A program made the position numbers and the translations under genes. A stretch of 64,000 bases of DNA. It comes from Strongylocentrotus droebachiensis (Eukaryota > Echinodermata > Echinoidea > Camarodonta > Strongylocentrotidae). The notes beneath the pieces were generated by a model. It was not told where the DNA came from, made no database searches, and saw nothing but the letters and a program-made list of their open reading frames with translations. Location: NCBI GenBank assembly GCA_035222895.1, contig JAVYIG010005362.1, positions 1 through 64,000 on the forward strand, read 5' to 3'. Positions 45,926 through 59,512 of the stretch are shown here, in pieces. Numbering within the stretch: position 1 is the stretch's first letter; the number at the start of each line of letters is the position of its first letter.

Positions 45926-47142
45926 GTCTGCCTCTATGATGTCTTTACCTAATTTTGATAAATGATATAAATATTCAGGAAATGAAAAGTAAAATAAGTA
46001 TGTTTCGTTTCAGAGACTCAATGGGGAGCTTTTTAGTGGCAGCGTTCTTAAAGTTGTGAAGAAGAAAAAGTGACTTAATTTACAATGAATTTACCACAAT
46101 ATTCTTGGGGAAGGCGAATGAAGGCTATGACGGGCTGTACTCCTTGTCGGTTTTAAGGTATCAATTTTAAGGAAAATACAAATATAGAAATAGTTTCAAT
46201 TGAGGGTAAGTTTTAATTCTTCCGACTTCTCTCAATCGGACCCGGCAAACGTCATGTATAACCAGGGTATGTGAGTTAAAACACCTCCCTGGTATAACTA
46301 TGATGACCTCAATGCTTGATAGCCAAGCTCCCTCTCACGTCGCTCGTTCTCCCCAACGTCAAACAACGCCAAAAATTCGGATATTCGTGATTAAGGGCTT
46401 GACGAAATCATGCGTAAATAACTGTAAATAGCATTTCGTGCCCGATTTCGTGCTATAACACATTCGGTCTATAGCAATATGGCTGAGGAAAAAAATGTTT
46501 CCAAAAGAAAGAAGAAGGAGAACAATTAAGAATAAGAAATCGAACACATTGAACTCTAATATGTCTTAACCTTTTCGTAATAAATACAGTTATAGACGTG
46601 AATACAAGTCATGAACGCAAAAAACAGATAGTATAGGAGCGACATAGACTAGAAGAATATAAAAAACAAATTGAGCCACGCCTCAGTGGAACAAACTGGA
46701 TTTTCAGCAATCATTTAATCCAAATCAATGTGTATTTGTTTTTTTATTTTTATAAATACTTTCTGTTAGGATGTACTTTTGTCTTATACTGTCATTTACC
46801 TTGTAATTGTTGGATGACATTTTCCATTTTTTGTGGAAAAGAATAATTAAATAATCGGTTATCAATAATTATCAAAATCTACAGGCTTAATCAATCAGGT
46901 TGTGCCCTTTACCTTTTCATCGCGACATTTTTTGTGTCGCGGTCTATAGATGCGCATAGCGATCGAAATCGCGACAAAAATGTGAAAATTATGATCGGCA
47001 GTCAGAATAATATCCAACTCGTGTTCATTTCATCATTCATAATACTGTATATTAAGGGACGAGAAAGAAAGGAGGGGCCCAAGAAGAAAATTAAAATTGA
47101 GCTGGTACACACAGTAAACAATTAAGTTAAACAAAGTTAAAC

Positions 47143-47221
47143 AATTTAGATCCGCGATAAAAGAATTTTCATTTAAAACTAATTATTGTAAAGGAACATT
47201 CTTTTATCGCGGATCTAAATT
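47143..47221. repeat. Perfect inverted repeat, 24-bp arms
   Basis: AATTTAGATCCGCGATAAAAGAAT (24 bp, seen as AATTTAGATCCG plus CGATAAAAGAAT) is followed 31 bases later by its exact complement. The loop is AT-rich. Confidence 0.9.
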
Positions 47222-47479
47222 GCATAATGAATTACCGATTAACTTACGTAGACCGAACACACTCAATCTATGTCGGCATGGTATAAACTCTAAATGAATG
47301 AAAACTAGATTTTTATGTAGAACTTTTGGTGTAATCGGGGAGGCGGAGGGGATGGTAACAATCGTATTCACAAAGTGATAGAGAGGGTTTTTTGGATAAT
47401 GCGCGTATGTAATATTTTCGGTATATTTTGTGTTTTATTTCTATGTTTAATTATCTATTTCTGGACCTCTATGAGGAAC

Positions 47480-47620
47480 AGAGCCATTCTGATAATGGCT
47501 CTGAATAGAGCATTCCAGCCGTGGTTTATTCTTGATTTGTATTATATTTGTAAATTGTATTCTCGTATGTATTTGGATTTTTATACGGAAAATAAAACCA
47601 AACCAAATCAAACCAAGTTC
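47480..47620 (+). repeat. Probable LINE 3' end with AACCA-type tail
   Basis: GGCTCTGAATAGAGCATTCC, an AT-rich stretch, AATAAAACC and a tail of CAAACCAAAT units. No coding remains seen. Confidence 0.4.
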
Positions 47621-48599
47621 TCTAAAACACACAATGTACTTTATGTTGAGCATTATAATCCAAACCAAGGGCAACCCCGGTAATATATACGCAACAAGAA
47701 CTATATCTAAATATATCACATAAAAATACATTAGCATACACAAACATTATACAACGATCAATGAAAAGAGAGAATTGAATTTTGATTGCCACCTGAATTG
47801 AGGGGTTTTGTTTAGAGAAAGTAAGCACCCACTGGACTTTTCATTGGATAGTCGACTACCCTCCTCCTCTCAAGGGAGTTTACAGACTCTTAAAAAAAAC
47901 CAGCGCATGTATAATACCCACTAACAAAGACATTTTCTTATTTGTGTGTGTTACCGCACAGAGTGGAGCATTTCACCGAATCTTAATGAAGAATTTAAGA
48001 AGCTATATCAACAAGACATAGAAAACAAGGCTTGGGACAAATACACCAGGCAAACATGGCTACCATTAAGTATCAGAAAGAGGGGGAACAGTGCAAATAT
48101 TTAGCTCATAATTAAAACCCCATTTTCTAGCTAAGCAGGGGGCTGGAGCGTTATACGGCGAAACATACATCGCTGTACCACACACTTCAGCGATCCCTAT
48201 TATATACAGCTTTCTAATCATAATTATTGCCAAATATATATCACAACATTTCTTTTTTGAAGTTGATCTGTAGCGGCTGCATTGAAATTTTACGAATGTT
48301 AATAAAAAGGTACTGATCAAATTTCAATGGTATATAAGTGGTGAAGAACAAAAAAATAACCCAAAGTTAATAGGAATCAAGATTTCTATGGATGATGACC
48401 AAGGCCTCGAACTCTTGTGAAATCACTTTTCTAGCAATATTATTAATTACTACAAGATGGACTTGGTGTTCATTAATCTTACGTCATTCATTTCCTTTCA
48501 ATCTCATATTTCTATTTGTTCTTCAGAATTCTTTTTAATTTTCCATATTTTTCCTTTTTTTTTGTTAACTTCAAGTTGTTATCTTATAGTCTTGGTGGT

Positions 48600-48687
48600 G
48601 GCTGTAGTAACTAGTAGTAGTAGCAGCAGTAACAGTAGTAGAATAAGAAGTAGTAGTATAGTAGTAGTAGTAGTAGTAGTAGTAAGC

Positions 48688-48747
<60 letters not shown>

Positions 48748-48750
48748 CAC
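48600..48750. repeat. (TAG)n microsatellite
   Basis: GTAGTAG runs with a few interruptions over about 150 bp. Confidence 0.9.
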
Positions 48751-49417
48751 AGTAGTTATAATAGCAGGATAGTATTAATGGTAATAACAGTACATGTTTA
48801 TGTCATTAATAATACCCTATTCTTGATTAATGTTCCATGTTCGGGAAAAAAAAACTTATTTTGTCTATTTGTTCAAAGTCGTCTCAAATACCCAGTTAAC
48901 ATTTCTTTCTAATTGGATTCCTTTTAAGGTCGACGGTAGTTTCAGTCCATAAGTCCCAAGTGATGCTTCCGTTGCACATCTTTCGACAACAAAGAAAACC
49001 ATTATAAAAAGAAAGACCGACTAGCCAAAAAGAATGACACATCTTCCACTTGCATGTCATCACAGCTTTGTTGTCAAACAAAAATGAAAGATCGACGGGA
49101 AAATAATGAGAAGCCGGACAAGAAACCGTCTGGTCTCAGACGAGGAACAACCAGGAGGATAGAAATAGAAATAGAAATAGAAAAAGAGCGGGAGAGAGAA
49201 AAGAAATCAAAGAAAGTCAGCAAACGGATAGAAGTCCTCATAGTCAATTGATAATTAGTCACCTGTAATATGTATTATTCTTGATCATTGCGTCGCGGTT
49301 ATCTCGGGAGAAAAGAAGAATGTGATTTTGGGTAATACAAAATTGGTGGAATTGTTTTGCTTATTTGTTAGATGTTCCTATGGAGCGCCGGAACCAAGAT
49401 GGATGGGAGAGAGAAAG

Positions 49418-49506
49418 AGAAGGGAGAGAGGGGGAGAGAGTGCATGAGTGGAAAGAGGGAGATAGAGGCGGTGGGAGACAGAGAGAGAGAGAGAGAGAGA
49501 GGGGGA
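49418..49506. repeat. (GA)n purine-rich tract
   Basis: Strand-asymmetric GAGAGAG/GGGAGAG stretch; overlapping open frames are low-complexity. Confidence 0.8.
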
Positions 49507-50371
49507 GGCGATAACACCTTCGAACCAATCCCTCAAAGGATGGTCTTTTATAAAACATTTGCCACCAACAATCCCACAAAGGATCAATACATCACAAACA
49601 CCAACACTCATCATCTTATCTAACATATAGTCAGCAGTTCCTAACAAACAAAAAACACAAAGAAAGATGCCAATCCCACTATCTTTTTTTCTTCAATTTA
49701 ATGGTCCACTTTAATTCACTAAATACTAATATTCATCTGACTATCAGACCTCAGTCAAGTCATATCAATTTTATCTTATTCTCATTGTTATTTTTATTTC
49801 TCTGTTTTTTTTAAATAAATATTCATGTAGTCCTTTTATGTGTTTGTTTGACTTCGTTTATTGCTTTGTTACTGTTTGTCAGGATATTTTACGGTGTAAT
49901 ATAGAGGTTCTGCCTCGAAAGGCCAATGGCCTAGCTAGCCTATATGATTCTCCTCCGCTTCATGTCATATTTATCTTGTTGTCGAGTATGCTTATGTACT
50001 TAATTGCACTATAATGCCCGACAGCTTTTGTTATCTTTTTCTATTGTATGTGATACCATTTTTAATGGAATGTGATAAAAAAATAATTTAAATTATTATA
50101 TTGTTGCAAATGGAAATATTAAGGAACAATTTATTTCATAGGAAAATTACAATATGTATTAATTGAACAATGTGATTTTTATCTTAGTGTAGTGAAGTCT
50201 TAACGATGCAATTCAGGTTGTTTTTCTGTTTTTTGAATCTTGAATTAATGCAACTAAGTTCAAAATCCAGCTGCATTCATCTGTTCATTATTACGTAGTG
50301 AAGCTTATACAAGATGTCTTTTACAAATCGTAAGACACTATTTCATCATTAAATTCATTGTAACACCCCTA

Positions 50372-50648
50372 CCCCCAGGGGAGGATCTAGGATTTTCAAA
50401 GGGGGGGGGGGGGCGGGAAATGTACGAAATTGCGAGCGCGAAGCACGAAGCGCGTAGCCTTTAAGGCGTGGGGTTCGGAAAAAATGTTGAACCTTTTATT
50501 CCTCCATGGTACATTCTGAGGCATTTCTGAATGCGTAAACTGAACATTTATGTGAATATTTCTTAGCTTTATTCCTACTATTTTGTTTACGGTAGGTAAA
50601 AGGTTGGTGGCGTGCACCCACACGCATCCCCTGGATCCGCCCCTGCCC
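50372..50648. mobile_element. Probable MITE with GGATCCRCCCCTG-type ends
   Basis: Left end CCCCAGGGGAGGATCTAGGA, right end CCCCTGGATCCGCCCCTG form an imperfect inverted pair. The interior contains GCGAGCGCGAAGCACGAAGC followed by AT-rich sequence. Confidence 0.55.
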
Positions 50649-51302
50649 CCCACGAATTTACAATATTAAGACATCACAAAACCCAAATTTGTAGTGAAGC
50701 CTTAACCAATTACATGTTGTTTTATTTACAAATCTAAAGATGCTATTTTCATTGTTCATACATTGTGCCCTCTTAATTCACAACATTATAGCCATTTTAC
50801 GAAACAATCATGGAGATCGAGAAAAAGAAATGTCCTTGTGTACGTATTCAGTTGATTTGTATTGAAAGCTGCAAACTGGTTGAAACTTTAACAATTGTCT
50901 GTAAACAGTGACCACTTGACTTGCTATCACAACAGTTACTATTTGGGTCTAAAGATAGAGCTCTTTCTGCAAATGCTGAATTTTCTTGCTGTTGTTGTTG
51001 CTGATTTAGACCATTAGCTATATCATTCCTCTTTACTGAAGCTTCATACTAAATACGATTTTTAAGGAAGCTTCTTTAGAATTATTTTGAAAGGTATTAT
51101 CAGATTCCATTAGAGTTTTAAGATTCTCCTATTCAAACACCAATTGGGAAAATTTAAAATCTAATCTGCATTATTGTGAAATGAATAAATCTTACCTTGC
51201 ATGGTAAAAACGCACTGTAAAACAGGGCAGGTTTATAAGATTTACATATTTATGTATTCCGTAACTCCTGTCATCTATTCCTATTCATGTCCCTTTTCTC
51301 TT

Positions 51303-51420
51303 CTTCCTTCTTCTTCTTCTTCTTCTTCTTCTTCTTCTTCTTCTTCTTCTTCTTTTTCTTCATCACCACCCTCACCCTCCTCCTCCTCCTCCTCCTCCTC
51401 ATCATCATCATCACTATCTC
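51303..51420. repeat. (TTC)n, (TCC)n and (ATC)n microsatellite
   Basis: A pyrimidine-rich compound tract; the open frames over it are poly-Ser or poly-Phe and are not genes. Confidence 0.9.
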
Positions 51421-54400
51421 CTTCTTCTCTTTTCCTTCTTACATAATAGTCTGTCCCGTCTTTTTCTTTCTTTCTAAAATTAATGACAAACTTTACAATT
51501 CGTATGCTACATGTATATTAAAGGAAAAAACAGGGAATGTCGTTTTTCACGATTAAGTCCCAGGTGTTTAATAGTTTTGAACCCTATCCTGATCAGCAAT
51601 TTTCAGCTACTTGAAATAAGAAATGTAAAAATATTAAAATACAACAAAAAATAATAGAATAGGGCTGAGTAAATGTTGACTTTTTAGTACGAACAAAAAT
51701 ATGCCACGCCTTCTGTAATGATTATTTTCATCCAACCTAAAATTAGGTAGCGTACGTTATCAAAGTATTATACAATGACCATGCATTTTTTTCAGTTGTA
51801 ATGCTTCTTATAAAGTGCAGAGATTCCATGCATTCATTTGATGAAAATAAATTCCATATTTCATATTCTGATTTGTACTTCTTCTAAAAAAAATCGCGCA
51901 TTGTAACACCTTCGCACACCTTCACCCCTTTCTACAATGGAAAGAATAAGGCAGCTTGGGCGAATTTGTTTTGGCCGTTTCGTCGGCCACGAAAATAGTA
52001 AGCACTAAACAAGCAAAGAGCATGAATACCTCAAAGCTTCTAAATCCTGTGGGGGTCGCCGAACCAATAGAACCTACCCTCATCGTTCTTTTGTCACCTC
52101 GACCTGTCTACACAAGAAAGAGGGAGGGAAAAAAGAGTTTGCTGGAGGAGGAGGAGGAGAATAGCACAATCGTGTAGTCCCTTCATATTCGCCGTACCAA
52201 TACGGTTATGGTGATTCAAACCAAGGCCTGAATATCGCACCATCATTCAGCAAAGAGGGAGAGAGATTATCTGGAGAGAAAAAAACGTTCACAGCGTGTG
52301 CAAAGATTCTAAATTGAGTAGTGTGTAAGAAAAATCATCATAATTTGTATTCGTGTGTATCAAGTGTGATACAGGTGACTGCGTTATCTAAAATCTTAGC
52401 CGATGGTTTCTTTTTGGAGGAATATTCTCGCCCGTGGAGGTTGGATATTATAATAGTCGCAGAGAGCCGTAATCATCGTTTGTGTAACACTGAAAAGCTC
52501 TATGGGTGGAGTGTAGAACAAATCATATTTTGAGGTGAGTACGTGTAATTTAGGCATATAAACTGCACATGCATTTAACTTTTTATCAATCGACACCGGT
52601 TTGTGTTTTTAGGGGTGGCTTTATAATTATGTCGGATCATAAATCCCTTTGGGGCCGGCTATAAATCGCTCAAATGAAATCCTAATACTTTGTTAAGAGG
52701 ATCAGGATGTAGAACGTCAGCACCCCAGCATGCATGGTAGACTTCATCATGGTAGACTACGAAGTCTATCATGACTATAAAGAATATACCATACCATATA
52801 TCGTATCATCACTTTTATTTCTCCAAATTTGATTTCATTTCATTTGGATGGTTGAAATCATGAACAAATATTTCGCACTTACTTGAAAGTTACACCTCCA
52901 AACTAACTTGATTAATACCGATGAAAATGTGTTTTATATTGATTAAAAGTCATTACAAAATATTGTGTCGGTATACCTATGTAATGTTTGTATTTTTTCT
53001 TTATACTTTAAAGAGCGCATAACAGTTCACATCGGGCTCCCATTGCTCCATCATTAATTTTAATAAACTACATAATTATAGACACACAAAAAATAACTTG
53101 AAAAGAGTTGCCACCTATAATCACCTACTGTCATTGAAACGTAACTAGCACTAATAGAAAGAAAATTATTATTTGATGTAAAGTATATTATTATTTGTGA
53201 ATGGTTGAAAATCGTTGACAGAAAGCAATTACGCATTTCATTATCTAAACTTTTAACTATCAAAGCATTTAAAGATCTTATCTCTCTACTTTACGAAGAT
53301 TGTACGCCACCATTTCCAGGTAATAAAGGCTCCGCGTAAGAAAGATCGGAACGTCATTTTTGCGAATTTTGAATTGAGAAAGCCCTACACTTTTCTTGAT
53401 GTAAATGTCTTTCTAACTAGTTGGCATCAAAACTATTCTATCCCATTTTAAAAGGTCGCATATCACGACCTGGGATAAATATAAATATTTAATAAGTTAT
53501 ATAGTTGCTGTCTATGTGTTACGTTGATTATGAACAGTGTTATGCTGTGTAATACCATGCACTACAATATTCACAGAAAGTAAGCATTTAGCCTCGTAAT
53601 TCTACCCAAAGTATCTAAACGGGTTGTGCAGCATCCCTGGAACATAATCTCAGCCGTGATACATAACATATCGACATGAAAACCTCTCTGTCTGAATAAA
53701 ATTAACATAATGGTTTACGGGAATATACCGCTATATAATACATCCAACAATCGGAAAGTTGCCTTTACAATTGCCGTCATTCTTCAGAATTGTAAACCAA
53801 CAATGAATTTCCAGCTGAGAAACACACCTTCCCTCTATATACCTTTTTTTCAATCATGCCCTTTGATTATATCGTCATCGAAACATTAAAGGGGAGAATA
53901 GAAGAACGGCTTTTCATGGCTACAAGGTTTCTAAGCTCCTCAAACAATGCTAGTTATATCGTAAGCTGATAACTCCTATTTTATTCTCTCCTTCTTTCTT
54001 CCCCTCTTTCTTTCTTTTGTTAATGCCTGGATTTTCTTTCTACTCTGTCCACCGTTATACCTTTGTAGGGCAAGCTACTTATATACGTCTTCCAAGCTGA
54101 TTAAAGTAGTCGGCAAATATAGTCACAACTATAACCTTAATGCAATGCGTATATATACTTTATTGAGGGAATATAATATGATTACCTTATAAATATACTG
54201 ATATGCTTTACTATAATTTGACAAATATATACCATCCCCTATAGAAGATTAAGTTGTAAGGTGTGCCCATCAGTATAAATGTAGCACATTGAGTAGTGGC
54301 GATTTCATTTACGTATTTTTTTCAAAAGTGAGGTATAAGAATAAATAAAAAATAAATGGGCATGAAATCATTGTGGTAGCATCTGTAGCATGTCCCTGGT

Positions 54401-54494
54401 GGTAGCATTGATATCATAGTGTTGTACAGAAGAGGTAGTAGCAGCATTGGATATTGCTGTAGTTATAGTGTTGTAGGCCAGTATTAATTATGAT

Positions 54495-54640
54495 AGTCGT
54501 TGTTGTAGTAGTAGTAGCAGCAGCAGCAGAAGCAGTAGTATTAGTAGTAGTAGTAGTAGAAGTAGTAGTAGAATAGTAGTAGTAGTAATAGTAGTTGTAG
54601 TATAGTAGTATAGTAGTCGGAGTTGTGGTAGAAATAGCAC
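54495..54640. repeat. (GTA)n/(GCA)n microsatellite
   Basis: TAGTAG and CAGCAG runs with interruptions; non-coding. Confidence 0.85.
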
Positions 54641-55028
54641 AAGCAGTATATTTGAGAGTACTTGTTAATTATGGAACAATCTTGATCTGTTATGATTTAA
54701 AAAACTGACGGCTTTTCAGAATGTTTCTCAATATGAAAGTGATTGCGTGTATAGTTAGTCAGAACTGTATAACCGTTAATATTTGAACAGGTTTTGTCAT
54801 TTCATTATTTTAAATGAAATTAATTTAATTCCATCATCAAATTTAATCCAGTTTGAATTTGAGCAGTAACAAAAAAGCCATTGTAGGCCAGATTTTGTAC
54901 AAAATGAGGAAGAGATACAATGACTTCAAGTCAGATTGGTAACACTTCAGCGAAGAAATACAAACTTTTCTCAAAAGAAACTTTTAGTTTAACCCCTCCA
55001 TTACCCCCTCTTAGTAACTTAACCACAC

Positions 55029-55060
55029 CAGGGACATGCTCTAGCTCTAGCATGTCCCTG
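55029..55060. promoter_or_regulatory. 12-bp-arm palindrome resembling paired p53-family half-sites
   Basis: CAGGGACATGCT and AGCATGTCCCTG flank an 8-base loop. GGACATGCTC fits RRRCATGYYY in full and TAGCATGTCC fits nine of ten positions. The binding role is only a guess from the motif. Confidence 0.3.
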
Positions 55061-55209
55061 CAGGCCACACTGCCAAACCTATTCCGAACCAACACCAAAC
55101 CACCGATTGTTGCCGTTGGTGGTAATGTGATATTTTTCGGTTTTTTGTCGGTCTTTTGTCGGTCTCGCTGGTGTGACTTTGGAGCTGTTTACATTTTCCA
55201 AGTGTGACT

Positions 55210-55605
55210 TTGGGCGTGTTTATGCTTCACTTTTTCTGGCCAGAATCAGGCATCTGTTACGCGTTTAGTTTAAAACACGGTTGCGTCCATGCTCACTTTT
55301 GTAGAATCACCGAAAAACGGCGATCACGATCGCCGATCGTAAACTCACAAAAAGATGCGTTTACAATTTGTAAACGCGTTTAAATGGGGTCAACGCACTG
55401 ACCTCTCTACGTAACATGCACAGTGAAGGTTTGCGAATCTAGCTGGAAGACCAATTAAGGCCACCCAAGGAGAATTGCCTGGAGGAGCCAGAGAAGTGAG
55501 CATAAACAGTACACCGTGGAACTGCGATTACGATGAGCGTTTACGATGAGCGTTACAAATCGCTCATTCTGCCTTCAAAATTTAAGCTTAAACGCACCCT
55601 GAGTT
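55210..55605. mobile_element. Probable MITE with GGGYGYGTTTA-type ends
   Basis: GGGCGTGTTTATGCTT at the left and AAGCTTAAACGCACCC at the right are an imperfect inverted pair. The interior has further TAAACGC/GCGTTTA pairs and the small palindrome CGATCACGATCG. Confidence 0.5.
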
Positions 55606-56387
55606 ATATGTCAGTATACCCTCTATATAGATGACACAGCATGAATATTTGTTCCCTTCTAATTATACCTGTGTTCAGTTGTTGAAATATGAGTTCATAT
55701 ATCGGCCTCTGTGCTGATATGTTAAAACGCTTTCCAATCAAATGAATTATAAATACATACTTCAAATCTGATATAATTTATAGATGTATAATGTCGGTAG
55801 TATCGAGAACCATTATCAAGAGGAAAATAACTATAGTGGCTGCTGCACCTTTCTTCACGTCACCAATGTTTGATATGTTATATATAGCAAATAAATGTAA
55901 ATATTTTCACAATATGGCAACATGCCGCGATAGAAATATAAATAACATCATTGGGTAAAATTGAAAATATTCAACCGGACAGGAACCGATAAAAAAGTTT
56001 TTGCTTCAAACAGGTCATTTTGATTGTTTCGATCTCGAGTATTTCATAATGTATATAATTATGCAGTGGTGTTCAAATCGTTATTTCATCGCATGTTGCT
56101 GTCCATAATTATGTTGTGAGATTCAATTGTGTGCTTATCGGCAGTTACGCTGCGTTAGGACTCACACCCAATACGTTCTTGATATCACTTCGAACATGAA
56201 ATCATAATAAAAAAGACAGTGATTGCTTATAAATCCTAAACGATAGGCAGTCTCGAGCATGTCGAGTGTGAATGTGCCCCATATGCCAAAGCCGTGATTT
56301 AATGGAATAAACATAAGCCCTACGCCAATTCACGCCTCCATTGTTCCCTTTGTTAAAAGCATGATTGGAACATTCAATCGATCTCTA

Positions 56388-57917
56388 AAGGGGCTTTCAC
56401 ACCGGGCCTTGCGTAGAGTTGCGTAGAGTTGCGTAGAGTTGCGTAGCGACTACGCCGATCGTACGCAACCCTACGCCGATCGTACGCAACCCTACGCAAC
56501 TGTACGCGGAGGGACGAAAATGGGTACGCGAGATGAACGCAAAAAATTAAACATGTTTATATTTTTTCGCGTACCTTCGGCGTAGACTTTTTACGCAGAA
56601 ACTACGCAACTGTACGCCAAGCCTACGCAACTGTACGCCAAGCCTACGCAACTGTACGCCAAGCTTACGCAACTGTACGCTAAGCCTACGCAACAATACG
56701 CTACCCTACGCCAGTCCGACGAAGCATTAAAAACGTATAAAGATTATTTGTTGTATATACCTGGATGTAAACTTGGCAGGTATTGATCATTATTTTGAAG
56801 GGAAATGCTATTTTTGTTTAAATGTGTGCGTTCTCACATTTATTCTGTTCATGAAGAAAAAGTGTTTCTTTGACTTTATGTTGTATTCTTGCTTGTAATT
56901 ATGTTTGTACTACTACAAGGATTTTCAGACTAACATGTTTTGCTTGTTATGGTTTATTCAATTTGTGATGTTGACATCTCAGGCTGTTGATATAATAAAC
57001 AGAGATAAGACTCACAAACTGATGCCTCATGCGAAATGTTATTATGTTTTGTGGAAATCTGTATGTATTTGTGTCGGTTTGTTTGCTTGTGTGTTCGTTT
57101 ATGGCCCTGTTTGTATGTTTGTAAAATAATTTTGTTTAATTGAAATGAGCAAAGAAATAATTTTGTCTCACTCTGTTAGTGAGACTGAGTGAGTGTGTAT
57201 GTCAGAAGTAATAAATGACTAACACTTATATCATTACATTGTCACATACATATACGCTACGGACAAAGGACAACAGCTATCGTCTTCAAACTTTCAGGAA
57301 ACTGTTATGGAATGATATTTACAAATGAGTGAAAAAAAGGGATATGGTCAACAAATATCAGACTTCTGTCCACATTTATTCACAAATCAAAATAAGCGCT
57401 CTTTTGTTGGCGTTTTGAGGTATCGAATCACATCACGTGACCTTGCAATGTACATCAACAGAAAGTTCATTTATTACCCTTGTGAATGAGTATAATAATG
57501 TAGTACATCCACAAAAATTTCTGCATTTTTTGGAAAATAGTATCATGAACAAATTAACATTACTGCAAATTAGCCTCAGCAGTTGTTAATACCTACTAAA
57601 AAATTGAAAATATAACGGTCAAAACCGTGTACCAAATGCCACTTTTGGCAACCCTACGCCAGGCCTACGCAACCCTACGCCAGGCCTACGCAACCTTACG
57701 CCAGGCCTACGCAAGCGTACGTAACCCTACGCCAATTGCCTACGCCGTAGGTACGCGGTGCCTACGCACAGGGTACGTAACTATACGCAAGCCTACGCGA
57801 AACCTACGCAGGGACTACGCCGAAGCATCAATTTATTCATGAGTACGCAGCTTAACTTCGGCGTAGTCGGTACGCAACACTACGCAACTCTACGCAGATC
57901 CGGTGTGAAAGGGGCTT
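56388..57917. mobile_element. Foldback element with TACGC-rich tandem-repeat arms and 9-bp duplication
   Basis: AAGGGGCTT occurs directly before TCACACCGG (56388-56396) and directly after CCGGTGTGA (57909-57917), consistent with a 9-bp target duplication around a 1,512-bp element. The left arm (to about 56720) has GCGTAGAGTT tandem units and a 20-bp unit CTACGCAACTGTACGCCAAG repeated about four times; the right arm (from about 57645) has a 21-bp unit of CCCTACGCCAGG/CCTACGCAA type. The centre (56730-57640) is AT-rich with no credible transposase. This design resembles sea-urchin TU foldback transposons. Confidence 0.8.
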
Positions 57918-58386
57918 AAGAAGCAAACATATTATGGACTTCGATCTGCGGCTAACAGGAATCGCACTGTTGTCCATTTTCTTTATATTTTCTCGTTGGG
58001 CATCAATTCTTGTTCATTCTTTTTCCTGAGAAAATTTCAAGCCGCTGGTGATGCCATGATTACTATAAGACTCTTGATTGTGAAGATTGTTTGGTTATAG
58101 CCGAGTTAAATGAGAGCTGAATAGACCTCCTACTTGATGCCTTGCTATCATGGGGTTAGAAAGCACATCGGAGATCTTGTTTATGTTTTGGTCTGCTTGG
58201 CTTATATGCAGTGTGTATTAAATGCACATTCGAAGGCTATCTTGAAGGCCCAGACCCCTAATAGAATTTAATTAAACAAAATATTTTGAAGATTAAAGGT
58301 TAATGTAATTTGTCAAACCAACTCATAAAAGCCCTGTTTATGCGAAATGAAGATGGTGAATACGAAGTTAAAGATAAAGTTCTGGT

Positions 58387-58410
58387 AAAAAAAAAAAAAA
58401 AAAAAAAAAA
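58387..58410 (+). repeat. Poly-A run of 24
   Basis: Uninterrupted A tract. It may be a retroposed-insert tail, but no source sequence is recognised upstream. Confidence 0.9.
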
Positions 58411-59512
58411 TTCTCACAGAATCTAACGAAACTTACACTGAATGTTCAAGATTACAAATAAATGTCATGTGCCAAACAATTTTGGAAGAAAATGTATACT
58501 GGCTGAGTAATGAGCATAGAAAGATGAGGAAATCAGGGTACTGCATGGCCCCGAAACCATGTGTGTTGTCCCATATACATCTTTCTGTGTAAGTGATTGT
58601 TACTTTACCAAGACTCTGCCAAATTTATGATGATTTTGATGACTCCAGAACCTTGCATTACACACCATTACTTACATGCTATATGATCAACTTTTCTGAT
58701 CCATTCCACACATTTTCTTTCACAATGCAATCGCATTACCAGAACTCAAGTTTATCTTTAAACCCAAAAATATTGGAAATAGGACCACAGTTTCTTGCAC
58801 ATTGAAAGCGCTCTTGAAGAGGATATCGGTGATGGAATTAATCAGAGATTTTTTTGGGGGGGTTGTGTTTCAACCTTAAAAATTCACAATTTATTTCGAG
58901 CCGTTGACGTTATCGCCAGATTATTATTTTTTTCGTTGTGATGAAGACAATATTTATACGAATGATTTTAAAATCTAAAAAATGCATAATTGGTCTTCTT
59001 ATTTACTCAACCAACCTCAACTCAACCAAATCAAAATTGCTTCTAAAGAGCCAGTATTCAATATCATCACTGAAATATTTAGCAGAATGAAAAGGAGCAA
59101 CTTGTGAATTTGTCAACCCGTATACTACTGCATTCGCTCTTTCCCATAGGCTTAATACACGGATCCTCTGTTTCCAAAGGCAATTGGTTAATTTTCTGTT
59201 AAAAATAAAGAGGGCGCTATAGCACTGTGTCTGTAGTCCACAGCCATTGACAAGGAGAGTTTGGCCAACATGGTTCGAGATGGGCACAATATTGCGTATA
59301 TAGTTGCTTAAGTGAGCAAGCACAACACAAAAGAATAGACGCCGTGTTATGACCAAATGAATCCAAGTAGGCCACATCCTGTGCTTCAGGCATACATCTT
59401 TCTTGCCACATTTTACTGATGCTAACAAGTCATGGAATGTTCGAAAAACATCCCGAAGCTCTCTTGGATGTAATGTTATTTTCCTAACCACTATCTTATT
59501 TAATCTTCACAG

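Larger units (their letters stand above)
44294..52200. other. Gene-poor repeat-rich interval
   Basis: No protein-coding exon supported. Contents are listed separately where recognisable: a C/G-rich dispersed repeat, poly-G tracts, hairpins, LINE tails and microsatellites. Confidence 0.5.
52201..59512. other. Upstream interval of the last gene, with possible 5' noncoding exon
   Basis: No coding exon is supported. A stretch ending at 52,533 is followed by a good donor (TTTTGAG then GTGAGTACG), which could be a first noncoding exon of the gene at 60445; this is speculative. Repeats in the interval are listed separately. Confidence 0.3.

Noticed and set aside
51201-51556. Poly-Ser and poly-Phe open frames
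   Set aside because: They translate the TTC/TCC microsatellite.
59003-59491. 162-codon open frame on the minus strand
   Set aside because: It starts with GTG, has no ATG near the start, no recognisable domain, and lies next to a likely noncoding exon; probably chance.
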